From: a bacterium
GTDB lineage: Bacteria; JAJVIF01; JAPKYR01
Direction: 5' to 3'
DNA: 48,614 nucleotides
Assembly (NCBI GenBank): GCA_026394215.1
Contig: JAPKYR010000154.1
Location: forward strand, 1 to 48,614
Each line of letters starts with the position of its first letter. Position 1 is the first letter of the stretch. The position numbers and the translations under genes are program-made. The notes under the pieces are model-generated. The model searched no databases. It saw only the letters and a list, made by a program, of their open reading frames with translations, and was not told where the DNA came from. Below are positions 9,453 through 19,728 of this stretch, one piece after another.

Positions 9453-10583
9453 TTGAAGGCGCGTAAAAGGGGCTACGGAATGGGTTCCGGAAATCCGAAA
9501 TTCCTCATTATCGATTCAAACCAGGAAAGCGGCGGTAAGCTAAGCGGCATGCTTGACAGGCTCGGATTCGCGTCCGACAACGCGATCCGTATGTCCGACG
9601 CATCGAAACTGATGCAGAAAGGCGGCTACGACTGCATCCTTGTCGACAAATCAGCATCGGAAAAATGGAAGAAAAATCTATCTGAACTGGCCTCGCACTC
9701 ATCCGGCTCAATGGTTTTCCTCACTGGCGACGGCAAGGCTGATTTAGATTGCGGGTCGTATCTCGAAACCGCCGACGGGTACTTCCAGATAAATTCTGCT
9801 TCCGTAACAGAACTTGGCAACCATCTTCGAAAAGCAATTAAAAACAAACTAGCCCCGGGAATGGGCATTGCAAAAACCAAAACTCCGGTTTTCATGCCAC
9901 GTTCACTTGATAATGAGTTACTGAATGACACTCAGGGCATCATCCGTACGAGGAGAATCGTCCGGGATTCCTCACCCGAGGATATGACTGTTGTCGCCCA
10001 ACGCGACGATGGGTCGTATGGGATCCTTTTCGGAGATTTTACCGGCGCGGAACAAATGCGAAATCTTCAGATATCCCACCTGAAACCCAGAATTCATCGT
10101 AGCCTTCTTGAAAGCCACAGTCCCGGACAGGTCCTGCGATCGCTGAATCAGGACCTTCTTCGCTCCAACGGCGCTGTTGATTTTATGACTGCTGTAGCGG
10201 CTTTAGTAAACCTCAAAAAAAATCGCCTTGTTTATTCGATCGCCGGACATATGCCGATCCTTCACAGGAGATGGGGCAGCCGGCAATGGAAGTGCCTTAC
10301 GGGCAAGGGTATCCCGCTTGGGATAAGGGAGAATTTGTCATGCACAAGTGAAATTCTCCATACAAAACCCGGCGACCGGGTGCTGCTGTTATCCGATGGG
10401 ATTTTGAAACCGCACGCGATCGCAAGGAAATGGCTCGATATCGATAATATGCTGGAAGATCTGGATATGCTTCCTATCGATTCAGCACCCCATGAAATTC
10501 TGGAACGTCTGGGCGAGATGGCTAATCCGGAAAAGGGTGCGGGGCTATCGGATGAATTCACAGCGATGTTGATACAGTATTAG
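9453..10583 (+). CDS. SpoIIE/PP2C-type protein phosphatase with N-terminal receiver-like domain
   Basis: N-term FLIIDSNQESGGKLSGML...YDCILVDKS; C-term GILFGDFTG, RLVYSIAGHMPILH, KPGDRVLLLSDGI, LSDEFTAMLIQY. Confidence 0.82.
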   Translation: MKARKRGYGMGSGNPKFLIIDSNQESGGKLSGMLDRLGFASDNAIRMSDASKLMQKGGYDCILVDKSASEKWKKNLSELASHSSGSMVFLTGDGKADLDCGSYLETADGYFQINSASVTELGNHLRKAIKNKLAPGMGIAKTKTPVFMPRSLDNELLNDTQGIIRTRRIVRDSSPEDMTVVAQRDDGSYGILFGDFTGAEQMRNLQISHLKPRIHRSLLESHSPGQVLRSLNQDLLRSNGAVDFMTAVAALVNLKKNRLVYSIAGHMPILHRRWGSRQWKCLTGKGIPLGIRENLSCTSEILHTKPGDRVLLLSDGILKPHAIARKWLDIDNMLEDLDMLPIDSAPHEILERLGEMANPEKGAGLSDEFTAMLIQY

Positions 10584-10898
10584 GTTTTGCCTCCAAATTT
10601 TATATGCCCAATTCGGTAATTTATTGCCTGCATATACCTGCTAGACATGCATTATATTTGTATTATTTACAATATTTCTCTTGTAATCGATAATAGTGCA
10701 TGATATTTTGCCAAAATATGTCAATAACATCCTTTACCTATAATATTTTATGTAATTATAAATGTCTATAAGATGAACTATTATTGGAATTGGTTTTAAA
10801 TGTACAATATTAATACCACTATATTAGTTTAGCAAATAATTAACGGGGTTTTTCCCTGATAATTCAGTAATTCAGGGAATTCAGGGACTAATTCATTA

Positions 10899-10983
10899 AT
10901 TCAGGGATAGCTACCTTATTACTGATTTTCATATACGACCATCTTATTTACAGTGGTCGAGAAAAAAGGTAGCTGTCCTGAAT
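10899..10983. repeat. structured AT-rich intergenic inverted repeat
   Basis: ATTCAGGGATAGCTACC ... GGTAGCTGTCCTGAAT, with inner dyad CGACCA/TGGTCG; preceded by TAATTCAGGGA-like direct repeats (10860-10910). Confidence 0.65.
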
Positions 10984-11071
10984 GGCCAACCGAATGGGCA
11001 GTAAATGGAAAATTCTTTATTAATCATCTCTTCCCATTTCTAGTTGATTCAGGCCCAAATAAGAAGGTTGC

Positions 11072-11119
11072 CACCAACATGCCGTAGTTCGACGTCAGTC
11101 GAACGAAGGCATGTTGGTG
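11072..11119. repeat. nested inverted repeat
   Basis: CACCAACATGCC-gta-GTTCGAC-gtca-GTCGAAC-gaa-GGCATGTTGGTG. Confidence 0.92.
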
Positions 11120-11176
11120 CCCTTTCATTCCTGAAAAATTGTAAGTGTATTACATAAATGCTATAATACGGCCATT

Positions 11177-12331
11177 ATGCAGGTAGATCAGGCCACACAG
11201 CCACTCTATGAATCTAGGAATATCCCTAAAACCAGGAATCTGATGCTTCTCATTATAATGGTATCCCTTGGAGCTTTGGAATTTTATATCTTTCAAGTTA
11301 CCGGTCTTCCCGATTGGACTAAGTGGGCAATCACGATTTTATTTGTAGCGATGATTATTTACATGATTCTTTTCTGGCCTCGTGTCTGGTTGTTAGTCTA
11401 TCCGGATCACGTACTTATAAAGTACGGATTATTATTCCTCCTCCGATTGAAATTAAACCGGCAGAATGTCCTGAGTATCGAAGACGCTTCATCCTGGTCA
11501 TATGTCGACAGAACGAAATGGGCGAAATTCAAATGGAGAGATCTTACAAACGGTCTTGGTTCTGATGCAGACGTGCTGGCGATTAAAACTACGAAATCCA
11601 CATATCTTTTCGAGTGCGTTAATCCCCAGGAAGCGTTACTCGCGATGGCAAAGGTTTTCGGTAGTGGGATAGTTAAAATTGAGCCATTGAGCGAGGCCGA
11701 CCAGGAGGTCACAAGTGAACGACCATGGAAACCTAAATCCGCGCAACCGTTTGATCCCTCATCCCCACTGGGAGAATGCCTTTATAAATTCACCAACACG
11801 AACAAGGTTATTCTGTATATCTTTTCAGCCTTTATATTGGCTTGCATCATAATACCAATGGTTAGAAATGAAATTGTATACCCTAATTTGCGGTTTAGCC
11901 TCTTACATATAATTCTAGGTATCATTTTACCGTGCGCATTAGGTATTTTCGTCTTCAGGGAATTTGTCCCAATTGTCAGAGGTTTCGTATATCCGGGTCG
12001 CATTATCCTTCTTTCTGGTCTTATATATCCAATAAAATATGTTCTACCAATTGAACAAATCAAGGCAGTAAAAATTACGATGTTCGATCCGGTCAAGGAT
12101 TTCAGTTCCCCTCTCGGTGTTGCTGTCGGTAAAAATAAATGGAAAGGATCGTATGGTTTTTTTGGAATTTTGAATAATAAGGGTATTTCCATCGAGGGGG
12201 ATGAAGGGAAAATAGTCATTGCATGTGAAAAACCGGAAGAATTATCGCTTCAATTGAAAACGGTCCTCAATGGTATCGAGATAGATTTAATCAACATTTC
12301 GCCCGAACAGCCCGATAGTCCAGTTAATTGA
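11177..12331 (+). CDS. membrane protein with two TM-plus-PH-like halves
   Basis: 384 aa; two TM clusters, each followed by a beta-rich segment (VWLLVYPDHVLIKYGLL... and FVYPGRIILLSGLIYPIKYVL...). Confidence 0.65.
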   Translation: MQVDQATQPLYESRNIPKTRNLMLLIIMVSLGALEFYIFQVTGLPDWTKWAITILFVAMIIYMILFWPRVWLLVYPDHVLIKYGLLFLLRLKLNRQNVLSIEDASSWSYVDRTKWAKFKWRDLTNGLGSDADVLAIKTTKSTYLFECVNPQEALLAMAKVFGSGIVKIEPLSEADQEVTSERPWKPKSAQPFDPSSPLGECLYKFTNTNKVILYIFSAFILACIIIPMVRNEIVYPNLRFSLLHIILGIILPCALGIFVFREFVPIVRGFVYPGRIILLSGLIYPIKYVLPIEQIKAVKITMFDPVKDFSSPLGVAVGKNKWKGSYGFFGILNNKGISIEGDEGKIVIACEKPEELSLQLKTVLNGIEIDLINISPEQPDSPVN

Positions 12332-12387
12332 ATTAAAATCCCGGAAAATGAATTTCCAGGCTACGTACAACGTACTTTTTTCTTGTT

Positions 12388-15300
12388 CTAAATAATCACC
12401 AGCAAAAATCCTTCCAGCGCGACATTGTCGTACCCCACGGCGTAAATAAGCGTCCCGTCGGTGGCAAGATGCGCGATACCGAGTTTCTGAACTCCGCCGA
12501 CATATTGGATATTCGATGGATCGCTGATATCAAAAGTCACTAAACCCCAGTCGGGTTCGGTTACATACGCGTAGTCGCCGATTAACACAATCCCCTGCGC
12601 CCCGGTTCCAGGCCCATCGGTTGAGCTATCCAGCAACGTGGGCGTCTGGGGAGTTGAAGAAGCATCCCATGACGTCAGCGCACCCTCGTAAGCTTTCACG
12701 AACAGATTTGTCCCGTCGGCGATGATCGCATGAGTGTGCCCGGTCGCGAAATGCCCAAGCTCGACCGGAGCCGCGGGATTCGCAAGGCCGAGGACCTCGA
12801 TGCCCTCGTTATACCGGGTTAGATAGAGGTAGTTGTTGATAAACGCCATGTGATAAGCATTGCCGAGAAAATCGAGCGATACCTCCGCGCCGGCAGTAAT
12901 GTTGTACGGGTCGGTGACATTTATCGGCACCAGCGCGTTCGAGAATGAGCCGGCAAGGTACACCCAGTTATTTTTCTTCGCGATCGCGCGGCCATCATCG
13001 AAATTAACAAAATCCGCTGTCGATGGAGAGGCCGGATTGCTGAGGTTGACAACGGAAAATTTGTCGTATCCTCCGCAGTAGGCATAGTTCCCCTCGCAGA
13101 TAAGGGAGTATACGTAAGGCATCGATCCCCCGTAGTTCCATGTGCCGACCTGGGGCGGATCGACCGGATTGGTTCGGTCATAAACCTTCAATCCGCCGAA
13201 ATCTGCGACCACAAGTAGGGTATCGGTAATCGCAACAGCCTGCGGATCGAGCGCGGAATACTCATTTATAATTACCGGGGCCGCCGGATCGCCGTGGCTT
13301 GTCGGTGTTGCGCTCACAACAATGATGTTTGTATCCTCATTACCCGTCTGGTCTTCAGCACGAACAGCTAAATAATACGGCTGATCGTTCAGGAGATTAG
13401 GAACCGTGTAGCGATAATCGGCCGCCGAACCCGTTTGAGGAGTCACATTCGCTAATTTAGTGGCGGTACCGAAATCGAACGGCAGCGTTTGGGTGTAATA
13501 GACGTTATATTTCACAGGCGGCGTGAATACATCGATTGCTTTATTCCATTCTATTTTTACCGATTTGTAGTACGATGTCGCAGTCTGGGCTCCAACGGTG
13601 GATTCCCACACAGGCGCTTCGTCATCGATTCCGACATACAGGCTATCCGAGGAAATCGGGAATTGATCGTATGGAGCCGCTATTTTCTGTACGGTAGCAA
13701 TATCCTTGTAAGTCTGAAGCGAGAATGTCACGTTCGTGTCTTCCGGAGCACCGGAAATATCGGCGGCGAAAAATAGCACAAGAGGATTATGATAATTCCA
13801 TGCTATCCCGAGATCGCTCAACCGGACGCGATTCAGCCCCATTGGATTTTTCTGAATCAGGAGAGTGTCGCCGCCATCCAACTCGCCATTTCCGTTGGCG
13901 TCCCGATAAAGCCTCGCGAGTGTCCACGAGTCGTTCGGCATGGTCCCGCTCTTGTTAATTATTACCTCATCCAGCGTCGCTGCCGAGGTAATGCTCAGAA
14001 TCAATTTCAACACGGGGACATTAACGCTCTCCACATTAGTAAATGAGGGCGCGAGACTTTCACCCGTCACCGATAAATCATTCACTATTTTATGGATATT
14101 GATCCCGTATGTACTCGAATTCCCGACAGCGGGAGAGTACACCTTTATGTAATACGTCAGGCCTGAATATGCTGCTAGAATAACCTCTTCAAAACTAGTC
14201 CCGGCATGATTTACTACTATCCCCTGCCCTACAAGATTAGTCATAGCCAGGTCCGAATAAACCGCGATATCGAGATTTTCTCCATAGGTGAAAATGTCCA
14301 GATTAAACTGCCATGTCCCCGTACTCGGGGCGGTGAACCGATACAAATCCGTCGTATCCAAATATGGATTACCCGGAACATCGTGAATCGAGTCATAGAT
14401 CGGAGTATCGGGAGCGCTTACAGGCACAAAACCATTGCCATCCTCCAGACTCTCATACCTGTCCGACCCATAGACGGCTCTCAGAGCATTCACGCGGCCA
14501 TTGCCTGTCTGGTCATCAAACCCGGGCGCGCCGATATCGTCCGCAGTCTGGACAAGCCTGTCCCAGCACCACTGGCCGTTTTTATCGGGATTGAAGCTTT
14601 TAATCAGAGCCATTACGCCGGCAGTGACGGGACATGCGCAAGATGTCCCGGCGAAAAAGCCGTTGCTCCCTCCGTCCCAGTAAGTGTTATCGCCCTCGCC
14701 ATGCGTTGTCAGATACAATTCCCCAAATCCCATCACATCCAGTGAAGGGCCATAGCAGGAACCCCAGTACCAGCCGGAATACCATGAAATTCTGGCTTCG
14801 TCTATCGGGTTATGTGATTCATCGAACGGGATGGTCGCGCCGATTGTCATGACCGATTGATATAGACTCGGATACCGGATGGTCGTGCTATCCTCATTTC
14901 CTGCCGATGCCATAAGAATCACGCCATCGCCGTCATTCCAGCAGGAATTGCACTGGTTTTCCATAATTGTCGAATAGTCCCATGTGCCAAATGACATGCT
15001 GCAAATATCTGCTTCGTTGACCCTCGCGTACTCGAGCGCTCCGACTACGCTGGATTCATAGATCGGCCCTCCACCTGACAAATCCACCTTCAGTGCCATT
15101 ATTTTCACACCGGGCGCGATTCCCGAAACACCCTTGAAATTGTCCTGAACCGCCGCGACAATTCCCGCGCACGCGCTTCCATGATAACTCGCGTAATAAC
15201 CATCATCATTTGGGTCATTATCATTACTAACGAAGTCCCATCCCCAGGTGTCGTCGATTTTTCCATTACCGTCATCATCTATGCCATTGCCGGGAATTTC

Positions 15301-16047
15301 GTCCGCGTTATTCCATAGCGCGCCGGCGAGATCCACATGGGTTTTACGCACGCCGGTGTCGATGATAGCCACAACTACATCGCTTGAGCCTTTCGATTCG
15401 TTCCATACAAGAGATGCGCCAAGCATCGCCGGTCCCCACTGCTCATAGACACTGTCTCTGGGATCGTCGCCCTCATCCGGTCCTTCCCATAACGGATCGT
15501 TCGGAAAATAAAACGCTTCGTCGAATGTATAAATCAGGTTGGGTTCAGCTATTTGAACCGAGGGATCCGATTGAAGGATTTTGACCATGTCCGGGACGGG
15601 AGTCCCGTCTGTAATCCGAAGTTCAAAAACGGTACCCCATCGGCATGCGATAGTCTGCAAATTATTGAGTTTATTTTTGCTGAATATTTCGGTTGCCTGG
15701 GATGGGGTAATATCATCGTTCAGAACGACCAGCACCTCATCTTCAGCCCATCTGTCAGCCTGTGTTGAAATGGGTACCTGTGAAGACCCTGATAGATTAT
15801 CGGACGACGAAAGTGTAGCCGAATTAGAGCCTGCACCATTGATTATTGGATCGGCGCTTCGGGAATCCGGGATCGCGGGATTATTTTTTCCGGAGCAACC
15901 CGAAATTATTAAAAATATCAAAGCGATTACGAATGCTTTCCATTGCATGTTTGATACCATTTTAAAGCGAAAAGCCATATGGAAAATCACTTCCTTGTAA
16001 GAATACAATTCGTTACAAAATGCAACATAAGGTGAAGAAATTCTCAA
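12388..16047 (-). CDS. secreted subtilisin-like (S8) serine protease lipoprotein with fervidolysin-like propeptide and C-terminal LVIVD-type repeats
   Basis: Lipobox LIISGCSG; propeptide DEVLVVLNDDITPSQA; triad VVAIIDTGVRKTHVDLAG / YHGSACAGIVAA / FFAGTSCACPVTAG; repeats LVVADFGGLKVYDRTNPVDPPQVG. True start probably 15978 or 15957. Confidence 0.9.
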   Translation of the reverse strand: MRISSPYVAFCNELYSYKEVIFHMAFRFKMVSNMQWKAFVIALIFLIISGCSGKNNPAIPDSRSADPIINGAGSNSATLSSSDNLSGSSQVPISTQADRWAEDEVLVVLNDDITPSQATEIFSKNKLNNLQTIACRWGTVFELRITDGTPVPDMVKILQSDPSVQIAEPNLIYTFDEAFYFPNDPLWEGPDEGDDPRDSVYEQWGPAMLGASLVWNESKGSSDVVVAIIDTGVRKTHVDLAGALWNNADEIPGNGIDDDGNGKIDDTWGWDFVSNDNDPNDDGYYASYHGSACAGIVAAVQDNFKGVSGIAPGVKIMALKVDLSGGGPIYESSVVGALEYARVNEADICSMSFGTWDYSTIMENQCNSCWNDGDGVILMASAGNEDSTTIRYPSLYQSVMTIGATIPFDESHNPIDEARISWYSGWYWGSCYGPSLDVMGFGELYLTTHGEGDNTYWDGGSNGFFAGTSCACPVTAGVMALIKSFNPDKNGQWCWDRLVQTADDIGAPGFDDQTGNGRVNALRAVYGSDRYESLEDGNGFVPVSAPDTPIYDSIHDVPGNPYLDTTDLYRFTAPSTGTWQFNLDIFTYGENLDIAVYSDLAMTNLVGQGIVVNHAGTSFEEVILAAYSGLTYYIKVYSPAVGNSSTYGINIHKIVNDLSVTGESLAPSFTNVESVNVPVLKLILSITSAATLDEVIINKSGTMPNDSWTLARLYRDANGNGELDGGDTLLIQKNPMGLNRVRLSDLGIAWNYHNPLVLFFAADISGAPEDTNVTFSLQTYKDIATVQKIAAPYDQFPISSDSLYVGIDDEAPVWESTVGAQTATSYYKSVKIEWNKAIDVFTPPVKYNVYYTQTLPFDFGTATKLANVTPQTGSAADYRYTVPNLLNDQPYYLAVRAEDQTGNEDTNIIVVSATPTSHGDPAAPVIINEYSALDPQAVAITDTLLVVADFGGLKVYDRTNPVDPPQVGTWNYGGSMPYVYSLICEGNYAYCGGYDKFSVVNLSNPASPSTADFVNFDDGRAIAKKNNWVYLAGSFSNALVPINVTDPYNITAGAEVSLDFLGNAYHMAFINNYLYLTRYNEGIEVLGLANPAAPVELGHFATGHTHAIIADGTNLFVKAYEGALTSWDASSTPQTPTLLDSSTDGPGTGAQGIVLIGDYAYVTEPDWGLVTFDISDPSNIQYVGGVQKLGIAHLATDGTLIYAVGYDNVALEGFLLVII

Positions 16048-16151
16048 TCATTAAAATGAGGATCGAGACCGTAATGAATAGTACCACTTGTTTTCCGAAT
16101 TTCAAAATCGCCGATTAAATAAAAGGAGGGCATTGTGGTTAGGGTACGCCT

Positions 16152-16175
16152 TGCACTCCTTGACAGTCGTGCCTC
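16152..16175 (-). repeat. dispersed repeat, copy 1
   Basis: Reverse complement GAGGCACGACTGTCAAGGAGTGCA, identical over 24 bp to 41924-41947. Confidence 0.9.
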
Positions 16176-16286
16176 CGATATGTTTATCCGATATGTTTTA
16201 CCGATATTTCTGGAAAATTGCGGCCTGTTTACATTATATAATATCTGATATAATTCATTTAAAATCTATTTTATGGAGAACATTTA

Positions 16287-19200
16287 ATGTACAGATACTT
16301 TTTTGTTGCCATCACTGCGATATTTATCGCGTTCATTCTATTCGGTTGCTCAGGTAATCCCGCACAGCCTGTCATTCCCGAGGTTCAACAAGTTGATTCT
16401 TCCCCAACTCAGCAGAATCATCAATGCGCCGGGCTATACGACATTACAATTAACAGGGAGACAGGTGAAATCGTCGTTACACCTGAACGAACCGCTTTAT
16501 TGCACCTGAATCTCACCGCGGTGTACAACAAAACGTTCGGAATTTCGGTTGCATTCTACCCGGCGTTGTCCGATCTGGCGAACGGGCTGATCGTGTTCGA
16601 CATGTCGATCACACACCCGTTCCCCGCCAATCCGGAATTTTCAGGATTCGACCTGAAAGGAATAATGATGTCGCCGGGTACTGTAAACATCGGATCACTC
16701 ATTTTCGCCGACCTTGACGAGTCCAGGCTTGAGAACGCCGACGGATATACGCGATGGTGGAATCCCTCCGAGTTCACACAGTCCGGCGTGCTGGGATATA
16801 CCAGCGGAGTGTTAACCGGAACCCCGGCATCCACCCTGACAGCGACAGTAAATCCATACAAGCTTTTCGCGGATGCCCTTGGCGCGGACGATTCAATCGA
16901 TCTCGTAACCAACGCGCCTCTGACAAGCAGCAACGGAAGGGCAGTATTTAAAAATGAGAGTACGGATACAAGACGGTTCTATCTCAGATTCGCGATGACA
17001 CCCACGATCCAGGTTGTTTATGGTTATGCGATCGATGTCGCGTGGTGGGAGCCGGTTCCGAATCCGCCCGATAATATACCCGCGGATTTTCCCATGATAG
17101 CGAATCAGCCCGAGGCCTACAGAATCGACCTTACTGTGCAGAAAAATACCCTGTATTATGAAACTGAAGGCGGTTTCGGCGGCGGGGAACTTGTCATGAA
17201 GGCGAATGTCTATGACTGGCAGGGACAGGCTCTCGCCGACACCGCCAGCCAGGTGACATCGGTCATGTTCTACGCTCCGGAAATTATGCCCACAGGGATC
17301 GATGCGCCTTTTCAGGTCGATACCGGCGATCACGCGGAATACGAAGCTGACCTTACCGGAATCGCGACACCAACACATACCGGAGAAACGATGATCATCT
17401 GCCGTGTAGAATCATCGGACGGATCGACATACAAGCAGACTGGAGCTCCGGCGCCGGACGTACCGATCTCGGCTTTCCAGGTTATGACCATCGATGTCCC
17501 TGAACTCACCTGTGCGGGAGACGCGAATAACGATTTCACCGAAGCTTTCCCAATTACTTTCGGTACCCCGGTCGATGGTTTTGTGTGCCTTCCAAACGAC
17601 TACAAGGATTTTTACCATTTCACGATACCGTCCGGAAGTTATATAACTGGAAATCTGGAATTGGACGCCAATGCCGATCAAGTGCTTCTAGGTATTTATG
17701 ACAACGCGCAGACTCTTATCACCGAGGAGCCGGTTGTTTCAGGGCAGGCAACGATCGATCTTTTCAGTCTCGGCCTGACACCCGGAAAATATTATGTTCG
17801 TGTGTATACCTCCAATGCGAGCCAGATTGTACCTTACATACTCAGCGGTGATGAAGCAATCGTTCCGATTACAGCCCCGACCGTAACAGAGGTTACTCCA
17901 GATGATATGTTTATGGATGCAAGAGTTGTGCTCGCGCATGATAATTACATTTATTGCATCGGTGATCGCGGCATATGGATTTACGATATTTCAACTCCCA
18001 AAACACCCGATCTGGTATCTTATACCTTGCAGGATAGTTTAAATTCCAATGAAGCGGTACTTTATTACCCTTACCTTTACTACTACTACAGTTCACCTTC
18101 AGGAGCTGCTTCTAACACGGTCAATATGCTCGACGTTTCAGATCCCTCAAATCCCGTGTTAACGATCGATGTAGTGCCCCTTGGCGGGCCATCGGATACG
18201 GTATGTCTTGCCATTAACTCGACAAACCTGTATGTCACAGTAAATGACGTATACGATAATGTTACATCAAGCATTTACGATTACACCTCTGATCCCGATA
18301 GCCCGGCATTCCTGGCCAGCTTCGCGGGACCTGCTTACCCTTACGATATGATCCTTACTGACCCTGAAGGACCGGATACGCACCTTGTCCATTCATGCGC
18401 ATTCGGTGTCCAGTCGTATTCAGTGGAAGACCCATTAGCTGTGGTCCAGACCGGAAACTACACGTTTTTAACTAACGCCGGTCGGGAGCTGGCAGCATAT
18501 GGGAATATCGTCTATGTAACGCACGATTCCGGCAATATGATCGTACTGGAACAAACACCCGGCACTCTCGATTACAAAACAACGCTAGCCCTTCCTGTTG
18601 GTACTAATTCGATAGACATCAACTTCCCCGACATGTATATTGGAAGCGAAACTGCAGGATTTATCAATTGCGATATAACCACTCCGGCAACCCCAGTCTT
18701 AAATGCCTTCTATCCGACTATTTCATATGGCGGAGACGTTGCAGTTGCTGGGGACTACATTTACATCATCCCCTATCAGGCCGGACTCGAGATTTTTGAT
18801 AATTCAGGACCGGGGCTGCCTTTAGACGCAGGACATCTCCCGGTTGTGAATATGCCATTAACGGGGCAATTGAATGGTGATTACTTGTATATTCCAGTTG
18901 ACGAAGGATCATATACAGCGTTAAAAACCATTAATATCGCTGACCCATCCAACGCGCATGTCGTTTATGACCTTAAAACACTTGATCCATTGAGCCTCCT
19001 TGCCCTCGACGGAAATCTTCTCGCCGGACTTGGGGGAAGCTCGATGTATGTTTTCGATGTAACCGATCCATCAACCCCAAGTCTTTTAAATACCCAGCCT
19101 ACAACATGGGCTGGAAGAGGACTTGCGATTAAGGATAATATCGTCTACGCGGCTATGTTCGATGGGACCGATACGTTGATCGATGCATATGAAGTTGACC

Positions 19201-19706
19201 CCTGCTGCTCGTATTATGGTTCAACTTCAATTTCCGGCGAAGTTTGGGACCTGACAATTTCAGGCGATACGCTGTACGTCCAGAAAATAAACAGCATTGA
19301 GATTTACAGCCTCGCCGACCCGTACAATCCGTCATATGTTGGAACTTATGCTCTGGCGAACGATAGCCGCGAATCGGAAGCGGTCGGAAACTTGCTATAT
19401 TCAGTTGATTACGACGGGCTTGAGATTGCGGACATCACCGACTCGGAAGCGCCGGTTTTCTTAAACTCGATTGAAATCATAACTCCCGATGGCTTTGACC
19501 AGGTAGCAATAGATGGAATGTACGCGTTCATCGCTGGATTTTATCAGGCGCCAAACACAGTAAGTATTTTCTACCCATCCGAACTGATTGACCTGGGGCC
19601 GATTTACACTCACCCGGAATACCAAGCAGTGGACCTTCAGGTCTCAGACGGGTATCTGTACGAAATCACCCCTTATTATGGAGTCCACATTCACAGTATT
19701 AACTAA
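16287..19706 (+). CDS. large lipoprotein with LVIVD-type beta-propeller-like repeats
   Basis: Lipobox FILFGCSG; repeats IYCIGDRGIWIYDISTPKTPDLVS, LYSVDYDGLEIADITDSEAPVFLNS. Confidence 0.85.
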   Translation: MYRYFFVAITAIFIAFILFGCSGNPAQPVIPEVQQVDSSPTQQNHQCAGLYDITINRETGEIVVTPERTALLHLNLTAVYNKTFGISVAFYPALSDLANGLIVFDMSITHPFPANPEFSGFDLKGIMMSPGTVNIGSLIFADLDESRLENADGYTRWWNPSEFTQSGVLGYTSGVLTGTPASTLTATVNPYKLFADALGADDSIDLVTNAPLTSSNGRAVFKNESTDTRRFYLRFAMTPTIQVVYGYAIDVAWWEPVPNPPDNIPADFPMIANQPEAYRIDLTVQKNTLYYETEGGFGGGELVMKANVYDWQGQALADTASQVTSVMFYAPEIMPTGIDAPFQVDTGDHAEYEADLTGIATPTHTGETMIICRVESSDGSTYKQTGAPAPDVPISAFQVMTIDVPELTCAGDANNDFTEAFPITFGTPVDGFVCLPNDYKDFYHFTIPSGSYITGNLELDANADQVLLGIYDNAQTLITEEPVVSGQATIDLFSLGLTPGKYYVRVYTSNASQIVPYILSGDEAIVPITAPTVTEVTPDDMFMDARVVLAHDNYIYCIGDRGIWIYDISTPKTPDLVSYTLQDSLNSNEAVLYYPYLYYYYSSPSGAASNTVNMLDVSDPSNPVLTIDVVPLGGPSDTVCLAINSTNLYVTVNDVYDNVTSSIYDYTSDPDSPAFLASFAGPAYPYDMILTDPEGPDTHLVHSCAFGVQSYSVEDPLAVVQTGNYTFLTNAGRELAAYGNIVYVTHDSGNMIVLEQTPGTLDYKTTLALPVGTNSIDINFPDMYIGSETAGFINCDITTPATPVLNAFYPTISYGGDVAVAGDYIYIIPYQAGLEIFDNSGPGLPLDAGHLPVVNMPLTGQLNGDYLYIPVDEGSYTALKTINIADPSNAHVVYDLKTLDPLSLLALDGNLLAGLGGSSMYVFDVTDPSTPSLLNTQPTTWAGRGLAIKDNIVYAAMFDGTDTLIDAYEVDPCCSYYGSTSISGEVWDLTISGDTLYVQKINSIEIYSLADPYNPSYVGTYALANDSRESEAVGNLLYSVDYDGLEIADITDSEAPVFLNSIEIITPDGFDQVAIDGMYAFIAGFYQAPNTVSIFYPSELIDLGPIYTHPEYQAVDLQVSDGYLYEITPYYGVHIHSIN

Positions 19707-19728
19707 ATGTCAGCAGTCCGGAATTATC

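Noticed and set aside
16088-16357. 89-aa plus-strand ORF ahead of the LVIVD lipoprotein
   Set aside because: It contains the dispersed repeat and overlaps the real start of the 1139-aa gene in another frame.
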